From Micromonospora sp. R77 (GTDB lineage Bacteria; Actinomycetota; Actinomycetes; Mycobacteriales; Micromonosporaceae), in the NCBI RefSeq assembly GCF_022747945.1, contig NZ_JALDST010000001.1:2108001-2172000 (forward strand): 64,000 bases of DNA. Reading direction: 5' to 3'. Positions within the stretch are counted from its first letter, which is position 1. Each line of letters begins with the position of its first letter. A model generated the notes under the pieces. It made no database searches, was not told the origin of the DNA, and saw only the letters and a program-made list of their open reading frames with translations. Shown one piece after another: positions 8,968 through 16,329 of the stretch. Position numbers and translations under genes: made by a program.

Positions 8968-9933
8968 TCAGGGCACCGTGACGGTGAACGCGGCGGTCCG
9001 CACCACCCCGGCGACCTGGAAGTCCAGGAACATCCGGTAACGCCCCGGCCCGGGCGCGGTCAGCCAGAAGGTGACCGGGTCGCCGTCGCGCCGGGTCTCC
9101 GGGTGTACGTGCAGGTAGCCCAGGTCGCCCTCGCGGAGCGCGACCAGGTGGCCGTACGCGCCGAGGTAGGGCTCCAGCGGGGCGGCAGCGCCGCCCGTGG
9201 TGACCCGGAAGCGCAGCGGCACCGACTCGCCGAGCTTCGGGGTGCCCTGGTAGTCGACGGTGAAGGCGTCGACCGTGGCGGTGGTGGCCGGGGCGGGCAG
9301 CGGGCGGGGCGCGTACCCGCCGGGCGCGGTCAGGTCGACGCCGAGGGTCGCCGCGGTCTGCCGGCCGTCGTCGGCGACCACGGTGAAGTCCGCGTACGCC
9401 CGCCAGACGCCGGGCTCGGGCAGGGTCAGCGGCACCGTCCAGGTGCCGTCCGCCGCCATCGTCGGGTGCAGGTGCTGGAAGCCGGTGAGGTCGCGGCGCA
9501 CCACGATCAGGTGCATCGGCTTGTCGTGCACCACCGCGAAGCGGGTCGCCGGCCGGCGACGCTCGTCGGTGATCCGGAACCGGAACTCCCCGGCCCGGCC
9601 GGCGGTGAACGCCACGGTCGACGGGTCGAGGGTGTAGCCGGCGGAGCTGACCGAGAGCCCGGCGCTGTCCGGGCCGGCCTGCTCGACCGTGGCGCCGCCG
9701 TGCGCGTGCGGGGCCGTACCCGGCGGGTGGGTGTGGCCACCACCGGCCGCCGCCGGGGCGGTGCCCGTGCTGGGCGGGGGCGGGTTCGCCCGGCCCAGGC
9801 CGAAGCCGAGCAGCACGGCGAGCACGAGTCCACCCACGACGAGCGCCAGTCGCAGCGTGCTGCGGTCCGGCACGGCGGACGGCTCCGCCACCGGGCCGGC
9901 CGGCTCGTGCCCGAGGACGGGCTGCTCGGTCAT
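8968..9933 (-). CDS. Membrane-anchored His-rich protein
   Basis: A 321-residue protein: short cytoplasmic tail, one TM segment (about 27-48, LRLALVVGGLVLAVLLGFGL), then an exported part. A flexible His-rich stretch (GGGHTHPPGTAPHAHGG, about 67-83) is followed by two beta-rich repeats. Each contains a HL(I/V) strand and a downstream His cluster: MHLIVVRRDLTGFQHLHP in the first and GHLVALREGDLGYLHVHP in the second. The spaced His and Met residues suggest extracytoplasmic copper or other metal binding; this is inference, as no named domain (YtkA/FixH-like at most) is certain. It stands alone between a convergent regulator and the repeat-bearing gap before RecQ. Confidence 0.7.
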   Translation of the reverse strand: MTEQPVLGHEPAGPVAEPSAVPDRSTLRLALVVGGLVLAVLLGFGLGRANPPPPSTGTAPAAAGGGHTHPPGTAPHAHGGATVEQAGPDSAGLSVSSAGYTLDPSTVAFTAGRAGEFRFRITDERRRPATRFAVVHDKPMHLIVVRRDLTGFQHLHPTMAADGTWTVPLTLPEPGVWRAYADFTVVADDGRQTAATLGVDLTAPGGYAPRPLPAPATTATVDAFTVDYQGTPKLGESVPLRFRVTTGGAAAPLEPYLGAYGHLVALREGDLGYLHVHPETRRDGDPVTFWLTAPGPGRYRMFLDFQVAGVVRTAAFTVTVP

Positions 9934-10057
9934 GGCCCCACCGTACCGGCGGACGTGCTGCCGGCCGGCGCACGACGGGTGACCGTGGCGGTCGTCGCAA
10001 TCCCCCCTGACCGGGAACTTTCCCGCCGCGCCCGACGACCCGCGACCGCCAGGGCCG

Positions 10058-10157
10058 GACACCGCCCGAGGACCGACCACCCGACCCGACACCGCCGCAA
10101 GACCGACCGACCGACCGGACACCGCCGGAGGAGCGACGGCCCGGCCAACCGCCGGAG
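10058..10157. repeat. 30-bp imperfect tandem repeat
   Basis: In the gap between the RecQ stop and the His-rich protein start, units starting GACACCGCC recur at 10058, 10088 and 10118, a period of exactly 30 bp. A shorter degenerate unit (ACCGCCGGAGGGCCGAC) follows from 10148. Each unit continues with a CCGACCGACC-like part. The period is a multiple of three, so a decapeptide-like pattern appears on the minus strand, but there is no convincing gene. It may be a length-variable minisatellite. Confidence 0.7.
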
Positions 10158-10172
10158 GGCCGACGGGTGCGG

Positions 10173-12311
10173 TCAGCCGGCGACGGCGAGGGCGAGCGGC
10201 AGCACGTCGGGGGCACCGGCCCGGCGCAGCAGCCGGGCCACCATGGTCATCGTCCAGCCCGAGTCGACCAGGTCGTCGACGAGCAGCACCGGCCCGTCCA
10301 GCCCGGCGAGCGCATCGGCCAGGTCGGCGGGGACGGTGAAGGCGTCGTGCAGGGCGCGTACCCGCTGGGCGCTGTTGCCGCGCGGCCCGCCGGCCCCGGC
10401 CGGACCGGTCGGGACCACCCGGCCGAGCAGCGGCAGCCGCCCGACCGTGGCGATCCGCTCGGCGAGCGTCCCCACCAGGGTGGGCCGGGTCCGGGAGCCG
10501 ACGGCGACCACGCCGGCCGGGCGGCGCGGCCACGGGTCGTCGCCGTGCGCCCACGCCTTCAGCACCTCCACCACGGCCGCCGTCACGTCGTCCGGGACCG
10601 GCCCGTCGGTCGCCTCCGGCCCGACCAGGCCGCGCAGCCGCCCACCCCAACCCAGGTCGGACAGCCGGCCCACGGCCCGCCCGGGCAGCGCCTGCTCGCC
10701 GGGGGGAAGCTTCCCCTTCAGGGGTACGCCCACCGCCTCCAACCCGGTCGGCCAGAGCTTCTTCGGCGGCACCACCACCCCGGGGCGGCCCAGGAAGGTC
10801 TGCGCCGCAGTCAGGGCCGCGTCGGAGACCTCCGACGGGAACAGTGGACCGGCGCAGGTGTCGCACCGGCCGCAGTCGACCGCCCCGGCGTCGTCCAGGC
10901 ACTCCCGCAGGTAGCGCATCCGGCAGCGGGACGTGGTCGCGTACTCCCGCATGGCCTGCTGCTCGGCGGTGCGTGCCTCGGCGACGCGGCGCAACCGGGC
11001 CTCGTCATAGACCCAGGGCTCGCCGGTGGCGAGCCAACCGCCGCGCACCCGGCGGACCGCGCCGTCCACGTCGAGCACCTTGAGCATCAGCTCCAGCCGG
11101 GTACGGCGCAGGTCGACGATCGGTTCGAGGGCCTGGGTGGAGATCGGCCGGTCGGTACGCAGCGCGGCCAGCACCGCCCGGACCTGCTCCTCCGGCGGGA
11201 AGGCGAGCGAGGCGAAGTAGCGCCAGATGGCCGCGTCCTCGACGCCGGGCAGCAGCAGCACCTCGGCGTGCTCGACGGCGCGGCCGGCCCGGCCGACCTG
11301 CTGGTAGTAGGCGATCGGCGAGGGCGGCGCCCCGAGGTGCACCACGAAACCGAGGTCCGGCTTGTCGAAGCCCATGCCGAGCGCGCTGGTGGCCACCAAC
11401 GCCTTGATCTTGTTGTCGAGCAGGTCCTGCTCGGCGGCCCGCCGGTCGGCGTCCTCGGCCTGCCCGGTGTACGACGCGACGGACCAGCCCCGGGCCCGCA
11501 GGAACTCCGCCGTCTCGCCGGCCGCCGCGACGGTCAACGTGTAGATGATGCCCGAGCCGGGAAGCCCGTCCAAGTGGTCGGCGAGCCAGGCCAGCCGGTG
11601 CGCCGGGCTCGGCAGGTCGACCACGCCGAGCCGCAGCGACTCCCGGTCCAGGGTGCCGCGCAGCACCAGCGCGTCGCTGCCGGCGTCCGTGCTGAGCTGC
11701 TCGGCGACGTCGGCGGTGACCCGCTCGTTGGCGGTGGCGGTGGTGGCGAGCACCGGCGTGCGCTCGGGCAGGTTGCCGAGGAAGGTCCGCAGCCGGCGGT
11801 AGTCCGGCCGGAAGTCGTGCCCCCAGTCGGAGACGCAGTGCGCCTCGTCCACCACCAGCAGGCCGGTGGTGGCGGCCAGCCTCGGCAGCACGGTGTCCCG
11901 GAAGTCCGGGTTGTTGAGCCGTTCCGGGCTGATCAGCAGCACGTCCACCGCACCGGCGTGGATCTCCGCGGTGATCTCGTCCCACTCGTCGAGGTTGGCC
12001 GAGTTGATGGTCCGGGCGCGGATGCCGGCCCGCGCGGCCGACTCCACCTGGTTGCGCATCAACGCCAGCAGCGGCGAGACGATCACCGTCGGTCCGGCCG
12101 CCTCGGGACGCTCCCGCAGCAGGGCGGTGGCCACGAAGTAGACCGCCGACTTGCCCCACCCGGTGCGCTGCACGCAGAGCACCCGCCGCCGGTCCACCAC
12201 CAGGGCCTCGATCGCCCGCCACTGGTCCTCGCGGAGCCGGGCGTGCTCGCCGGCCAACCGCCGCAGCACCTCCTCGGCCCGCTCCCGCACGCCCGCCCGC
12301 CCCTCACCCAT
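10173..12311 (-). CDS. RecQ-family DNA helicase with C-terminal PRTase-like domain
   Basis: A 712-residue superfamily 2 helicase. RecQ core: Walker A variant RTGWGKSAVYF (about 49-59), DEAH at 155-158 within VVDEAHCVSDWGHDFRPDYR, ATTATA motif III, the NKIKALVATSALGMGFDKPD segment, and a QQVGRAGR-type motif VI. A Cys-rich cluster near residues 455-480 (CRMRYLRECL, CGRCDTC) matches the RecQ zinc subdomain. The last 200 residues differ from RecQ: they end with VLLVDDLVDSGWT near 675-687, which matches the PRPP-binding loop of type I phosphoribosyltransferases. No HRDC domain is seen. The role is probably recombination or replication repair; the PRTase-like part is likely regulatory or binds a nucleotide. 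Confidence 0.9.
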   Translation of the reverse strand: MGEGRAGVRERAEEVLRRLAGEHARLREDQWRAIEALVVDRRRVLCVQRTGWGKSAVYFVATALLRERPEAAGPTVIVSPLLALMRNQVESAARAGIRARTINSANLDEWDEITAEIHAGAVDVLLISPERLNNPDFRDTVLPRLAATTGLLVVDEAHCVSDWGHDFRPDYRRLRTFLGNLPERTPVLATTATANERVTADVAEQLSTDAGSDALVLRGTLDRESLRLGVVDLPSPAHRLAWLADHLDGLPGSGIIYTLTVAAAGETAEFLRARGWSVASYTGQAEDADRRAAEQDLLDNKIKALVATSALGMGFDKPDLGFVVHLGAPPSPIAYYQQVGRAGRAVEHAEVLLLPGVEDAAIWRYFASLAFPPEEQVRAVLAALRTDRPISTQALEPIVDLRRTRLELMLKVLDVDGAVRRVRGGWLATGEPWVYDEARLRRVAEARTAEQQAMREYATTSRCRMRYLRECLDDAGAVDCGRCDTCAGPLFPSEVSDAALTAAQTFLGRPGVVVPPKKLWPTGLEAVGVPLKGKLPPGEQALPGRAVGRLSDLGWGGRLRGLVGPEATDGPVPDDVTAAVVEVLKAWAHGDDPWPRRPAGVVAVGSRTRPTLVGTLAERIATVGRLPLLGRVVPTGPAGAGGPRGNSAQRVRALHDAFTVPADLADALAGLDGPVLLVDDLVDSGWTMTMVARLLRRAGAPDVLPLALAVAG

Positions 12312-12368
12312 CCGGCATTCCTACCACCGCCCACCCTCCCCCGCCCCCTCTCCCCGCCCCCGCGCCGG

Positions 12369-12425
12369 TGATCAGGAGGTTTGCGTCACGATCCGGGGGT
12401 GCCGGGGACGGAAACCTCTTGATCA
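12369..12425. repeat. Dispersed inverted repeat, family A copy 1
   Basis: Arms at 12369-12387 and 12407-12425 match at 17 of 19 pairs (TGATCAGGAGGTTTGCGTC on the left), with a 19-nt spacer. This is the most diverged of four copies in the window. The last codons of the overlapping minus-strand gene (VDQEVSVPGTPGS) lie inside it. Confidence 0.75.
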
Positions 12426-13084
12426 ACTCCGCTCGGTGGAGGCGGCGGGGGGAGGAAGAGCAGGAGGTCGCGGAGGGAGTCGGTGAGGGCCGCCGGGAGC
12501 AGGCAGCGGCCGGCCAGGTCCTCCATCGAGGCGTACGGGCCGTGCAGCCAACGGTCCGCGACGACCCGTTGGTACTGGTCGGGGGTGAGCCCGGGCAGGG
12601 TCGCGAGCACCGGGTCGGGCACGCCGTTGACGTCGACCAACCCACCGTCGTCGAAGACGCCGGGCAGGTCGGGGCGGCCGATGCCCAGGTCGTACCGGGC
12701 GGCCGGATAGTGGTGCAGCAGATAGCGGGCCTGTTCCCGGCGTACCCGCCGCTCGTCGGTGACCCGCCGGTCGTCGGCCCCGAAGAGCCTCCGCACCGCC
12801 GCCCAGACGGCCGGGCTGATCAGCACCACGTGGACGGCGCCCACCAGCCAGCAGAACCCGAGCGCGCCCACCACGTAGAACGCCTCAGCGTCCGTGCCCT
12901 CGTCGTTCCCGGACCGCAGCGCGAGGAAGAGCACGCTGGCGACCAGGGCGAGGTAGCCGAGCCCGGCCACCGCGAGCCGCCAACTCCGCCGCCACAGCGC
13001 GTACGCGAGGACCACCGCCCAGGTGAGCGAGCCGAACGAGAGCAGGGTGATGGCGGCACCGGTGACGGTCGCGCCGGCGCTCAC
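12386..13084 (-). CDS. Membrane protein with C-terminal HhH-like domain
   Basis: A 232-residue segment with TM helices near residues 8-28, 37-57 and 70-95. The soluble C-terminus (IGRPDLPGVFDDGGLVDVNG, then VPDPVLATLPGLTPDQYQRV) resembles a helix-hairpin-helix fold of ComEA type, and a PPPPPP stretch precedes the end. Coding character continues upstream of 13084 in frame (QPRPLPWWVSAG) and, after a further shift near 13130, into a Pro/Tyr-rich stretch (VPYPQQAGAAPVPYPHPAG). The start at 13084 is therefore probably not the true N-terminus: either a longer proline-rich membrane protein or the C-terminal part of the SARP gene. Function unknown. Confidence 0.6.
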   Translation of the reverse strand: MSAGATVTGAAITLLSFGSLTWAVVLAYALWRRSWRLAVAGLGYLALVASVLFLALRSGNDEGTDAEAFYVVGALGFCWLVGAVHVVLISPAVWAAVRRLFGADDRRVTDERRVRREQARYLLHHYPAARYDLGIGRPDLPGVFDDGGLVDVNGVPDPVLATLPGLTPDQYQRVVADRWLHGPYASMEDLAGRCLLPAALTDSLRDLLLFLPPPPPPSGVDQEVSVPGTPGS

Positions 13085-14408
13085 CCACCACGGCAGCGGC
13101 CGCGGCTGGTGCCCGCCGGCGACGCGGGCGGCGGGACCGCTGCCGGCGGCAGCCCCGGGTGGGCGGCGTAGGGCGGCGGCAGCCCGGGCGCGAACCCGCC
13201 CGCGCCAGCAGGGTGCGGGTACGGCACGGGAGCGGCGCCGGCCTGCTGCGGGTACGGCACGGGAACGGCGCTGACCTCGACCGGGGCGGCACGGGAACGG
13301 CGCTGACCGACCGGGGCGGCACGGGAACGGCGCTGACCGGACCGGGCGGCACGGGGGCGACGTATCCCCTCCGGGCCGTACCGGATCGACGGCGACCGGT
13401 TCGGGCCGCGGGACCGGCGGCGACCGCTCCGGGCCGTACCGGATCGACGGCGACCGGTTCGGGCCGCGCGGGACCGGTGGCGACCGGGGTACGCGGGGCC
13501 GGTGGTGACGGCTCCGGCGGGTCCTCCGGCGGCGGCAACGGCGCCGGGGCGGGGACCGGCGGGGTGGGTGGCTCGGCCGGTCGGGACGGCGGGGTCAGCG
13601 CCGGGTCGGAGCGGAGGATCCGCCGGTGCAGCTCCTGGAGGACCTCACCCGGCTCGATGCCGTAGTCGTCGCGGAGCAGGTCGGCGAACTCCCGGTAGGC
13701 GGCCAGCGCCTCGGCCTGCCGGCCGCTGCGGTGCAGCGCGAGCATGAGCTGCTGCCGCAGCCGCTCCCGGACCGGGAACTCGGCCACCAGCTCCACCAGC
13801 TCACCGACCAGTTCCCGGTGCCGGCCGAGCTCCAGCAGCAGGTCGGCCCGGGTCTCCAGCGCGACGGCCCGCAGCTCCACCAGCCGGTGCCGGGCGGCCT
13901 CGAAGAACGGACCGGCGAAGCCGGTGAACGGTTCCCCCTGCCACAGCTGGAGCGCGGCGCTCACCTCGCCCAGCGCCGCGTCGGGAAGCCCTTCGGCGTG
14001 CCGCTGCCGCGCCCGGTGCACGCCCCGCTCGAAGCGGACCGCGTCCACCGCCTCCGGCCCGACCCGGAGCAGGTAACCGGCGTCGGTCAGGGTCAGCACC
14101 TGACCGGGGCTGCGCGGGGAGCGGTCCGGTTCGAAGACCCGGCGCAGCCCGGCGACGTACTTCTGCACCACGTTGGTGCCGTTGGCGGGCGGTTCCTCGG
14201 GCCAGACCGCCTCGACGATCTGCCCGGTGGACACCGGCCGGCCGGCGTTGAGCAGCAGCACCGCCAGCACGGCCCGCCGCTTGCCGGGGCCGAGATCGAG
14301 TTCCCGGTCGGCGTACCAGGCCTTCTGCGGCCCGAGGAGGTCGAAACGCAGCCGCGCCGACAGCGGCCCGGCACCGGCCGGTCCCTCCGGCGGCTTGGTT
14401 CCTGACAT
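12885..14408 (-). CDS. SARP-family transcriptional regulator, frameshifted 3' end
   Basis: A regulator of the AfsR/SARP type. Residues 18-110 form an OmpR-like winged helix (LRFDLLGPQKAWYADRELDL, KRRAVLAVLLLNAGRPVSTG), and residues 115-265 a bacterial transcriptional activation domain, ending LLRDDYGIEPGEVLQELHRR. A long Pro-rich linker follows, with VSAVPVPPR repeats around 13270-13340. Coding character in this frame stops near 13280; the rest to 12885 reads as out-of-frame Arg-rich sequence. The real protein probably shifts into the proline-rich and membrane segment encoded by 12386-13200. There is no AAA/NB-ARC domain. SARPs usually activate secondary-metabolite or other adaptive genes. 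The ATG at 14408 diverges from a lipoprotein gene 143 bp away. Confidence 0.75.
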   Translation of the reverse strand: MSGTKPPEGPAGAGPLSARLRFDLLGPQKAWYADRELDLGPGKRRAVLAVLLLNAGRPVSTGQIVEAVWPEEPPANGTNVVQKYVAGLRRVFEPDRSPRSPGQVLTLTDAGYLLRVGPEAVDAVRFERGVHRARQRHAEGLPDAALGEVSAALQLWQGEPFTGFAGPFFEAARHRLVELRAVALETRADLLLELGRHRELVGELVELVAEFPVRERLRQQLMLALHRSGRQAEALAAYREFADLLRDDYGIEPGEVLQELHRRILRSDPALTPPSRPAEPPTPPVPAPAPLPPPEDPPEPSPPAPRTPVATGPARPEPVAVDPVRPGAVAAGPAARTGRRRSGTARRGYVAPVPPGPVSAVPVPPRSVSAVPVPPRSRSAPFPCRTRSRPAPLPCRTRTLLARAGSRPGCRRPTPPTRGCRRQRSRRPRRRRAPAAAAAVVGERRRDRHRCRHHPALVRLAHLGGGPRVRAVAAELAARGGRARLPRPGRQRALPRAAVRERRGHGR

Positions 14409-14551
14409 GCGCGTTTCCGCTCCTGACACCCCCGTGGTCGCCGGACGGCAGTGCCCGGCAGCCGGACGGCAGCATATCGGCAGCGGATCGGCCGTGCCCG
14501 GCCCCAGCATCGTCATCGGCAGGAGCCAGGCAACGAAGAAAGAGAACTGCG

Positions 14552-15361
14552 ATGACACAGGCAATGGGCGGCACCGGCACGATCCGACGGATGGTCGGGG
14601 CGGTCGCCGTCGCGGTGGCAGCGAGCGCACTGCTCGGCGGCTGCGGGCCGGCCGGGGACCGGACGGACGGCGCAGCGGACACGCCGGCCACCTCGCCGAA
14701 GGACGCCCTGCTGGCGACCGTGCCGCAGGGTACGGAGGGGGCGTTCCGGTTCACCGGACGGGACGCGTCCAGCACGCTCAGCGGTCGGGTGGACCCGGCG
14801 TCGAAGGCGTTCGAGATGGTGACGCTGATGCCCGCCGACTCCGACGGCGTCACCACGAAGCTCTCCTTCCTGGTGATGGACGACAAGCTCTGGTTGAAGG
14901 CCAAGTTCACCGGCCGGCCGGGCCTGCCGAGGTTCCCGGACAAGTGGATGGAGCTGGACCGGTCCAGGCTGAAGGACGCCGCCGGCGCGCCCAGCTATGA
15001 CGGGGCGGACCTGGGCAACGCCGGTCCGCTGATCCAGGCGGCCACCTCGGTGCAGGAGCAGGGCCCGGGGCGGTATGCCGGGGTCATCGACGTGACCGGC
15101 GGTGAGGCGGCGAAGGCGCTGGAGGACGGGGAGGCGGCGGCCCTCGGCGAGGCCGGCAGGCAGGTGCCGTTCACCGCGGTGGTGGGCCCGGACCAGCACC
15201 TCGCGTCGCTGACGCTGAAGATGCCGGCGGTCGGGAAGCGCAAGGCGTACGACTACGTGGTGAGCTACGTCGGCTACGGCAGCACCCCGAAGATCACCAG
15301 GCCGACGGGGAGCAAGGCGACGAAGGCGCCGGCCACGGCGTACGAGCTGTTGAACGGCTGA
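14552..15361 (+). CDS. Secreted lipoprotein, LppX/LprAFG-like
   Basis: A 269-residue protein with a cleavable lipoprotein signal: basic start, hydrophobic VGAVAVAVAASALLGGC, with the lipobox LLGGC giving Cys31. The mature part is beta-rich (GAFRFTGRDASSTLSGRVD, KLSFLVMDDKLWLKAKF, TAVVGPDQHLASLTLKMP), which fits the LolA-like fold of actinobacterial LppX/LprG-type lipoproteins that bind lipids at the cell envelope. The assignment rests on layout rather than a diagnostic motif. It diverges from the SARP gene, whose product could regulate it, and is followed at once by a 20-bp-stem terminator. Confidence 0.75.
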   Translation: MTQAMGGTGTIRRMVGAVAVAVAASALLGGCGPAGDRTDGAADTPATSPKDALLATVPQGTEGAFRFTGRDASSTLSGRVDPASKAFEMVTLMPADSDGVTTKLSFLVMDDKLWLKAKFTGRPGLPRFPDKWMELDRSRLKDAAGAPSYDGADLGNAGPLIQAATSVQEQGPGRYAGVIDVTGGEAAKALEDGEAAALGEAGRQVPFTAVVGPDQHLASLTLKMPAVGKRKAYDYVVSYVGYGSTPKITRPTGSKATKAPATAYELLNG

Positions 15362-15370
15362 CCCACCACT

Positions 15371-15424
15371 CGGCGGATGCCGGGGCGGCGGCCACACGGG
15401 GGGTCGCCGCCCCGGCATCCGCCG
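15371..15424 (+). terminator. Strong 20-bp-stem terminator
   Basis: CGGCGGATGCCGGGGCGGCG at 15371-15390 pairs perfectly with its complement at 15405-15424, around a 14-nt loop. It begins 10 nt after the lipoprotein stop. No U-tract follows; a G-rich tandem repeat does. Confidence 0.85.
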
Positions 15425-15482
15425 ACCGGGGTGACCGGGGCGACCGCAGCGACCGGGGTGACCGGGGTGACCGGGGTGACCG
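15425..15482. repeat. 9-bp tandem repeat
   Basis: About six units of a 9-bp repeat with consensus GTGACCGGG (one or two diverged, reading GCGACCGCA) lie between the lipoprotein terminator and the end of the convergent SDR gene. The unit is in-frame (period 9), but the stretch is outside both genes. It is a likely site of slippage length variation. Confidence 0.8.
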
Positions 15483-15499
15483 TCGAGCGTGGGGTGGCC

Positions 15500-16246
15500 T
15501 CAGCGGCCGAGGACGGAGCCGCCGTTGACGCCGAGGACCTGACCGGTGACATAGCCGGCGGAGGGGCCGACCAGATAGCGCACGGCCGCCGCGATGTCGT
15601 CCGGTTCGCCGGCCCGGCCGACCAGGGTGGCCGCCACCCGGGCGGCGTGCCCCTCCGGGGTCATCCGGTCGCCGAAGAACTCGGTGTCGGCGACATAACC
15701 GGGGCTGACCACGTTGACCGTGATCTGCTCCTTGCCGAGCCGGGTGGCCAGGTCGTACGCCCAGCCGTGCAGCGCCGCCTTCGCCGCCGAGTACGGCCCG
15801 GCCCCGCCGCGCTGGGCGGCGATGGAGCTGACCAGGACCACCCGCCCACCGGGCCGCCGCAGCGCCGGCCGCAGCGCCTCGGTCAGCAGCACGGCGGTGA
15901 GCACGTTGGCGTCCAGGTTGGCCCGCCACCAGGCGGCCACGTCATCGAGGGTGTCGTCGGAACCGCCCAGGTAGCCACCGGCGTTGTTCACCACCGCGTC
16001 CACGGTCCGCTCCCCCACCGCATCCACCACCCCGGCGACCTGCCCCGGATCAGTGAGGTCAGCAGTCACCGCCCGAACCGCCGACGCCCGCCCGCACTCC
16101 GCCGAGATCCGCTCCGCGGTCGCCCGCAGCACGTCCCCCCGCCGCCCCACGATCACCACGTCGTACCCGTCGACCACGAGCCCCCGCGCCACGGCCGCCC
16201 CGATCCCGGTCCCACCCCCACTGACCACCGCCAACCGCTCGCCCAC
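15500..16246 (-). CDS. Short-chain dehydrogenase/reductase
   Basis: A 248-residue NAD(P)-dependent oxidoreductase of the classical SDR family. The N-terminal cofactor motif GGGTGIG is at residues 10-16; NNAGG lies near 88; the catalytic Ser sits in VVLVSSIAAQ and the Tyr and Lys in GPYSAAKAAL. The C-terminal VTGQVLGVNGGSVL is typical of FabG-like members. An Arg pair after the second strand (VGRRGDV) favours NADPH. The substrate cannot be deduced. It stands alone between a 9-bp repeat and a family A inverted repeat. Confidence 0.9.
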   Translation of the reverse strand: MGERLAVVSGGGTGIGAAVARGLVVDGYDVVIVGRRGDVLRATAERISAECGRASAVRAVTADLTDPGQVAGVVDAVGERTVDAVVNNAGGYLGGSDDTLDDVAAWWRANLDANVLTAVLLTEALRPALRRPGGRVVLVSSIAAQRGGAGPYSAAKAALHGWAYDLATRLGKEQITVNVVSPGYVADTEFFGDRMTPEGHAARVAATLVGRAGEPDDIAAAVRYLVGPSAGYVTGQVLGVNGGSVLGR

Positions 16247-16274
16247 GCCCTGTCCCCTCCCACTCAGCTCCGTC

Positions 16275-16329
16275 GATCATGAGGTTAGCGGCGTCGACAC
16301 CGGCGTGTCGCGCCGCCAACTCCATGATC
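16275..16329. repeat. Dispersed inverted repeat, family A copy 2
   Basis: Arms 16275-16293 (GATCATGAGGTTAGCGGCG) and 16311-16329 pair at 16 of 19 positions around a 17-nt spacer. The right arm contains the TGA stop codon of the livM-like gene (complement of 16328-16330), so the repeat forms the 3' end of the ABC operon and probably its terminator. Confidence 0.85.
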
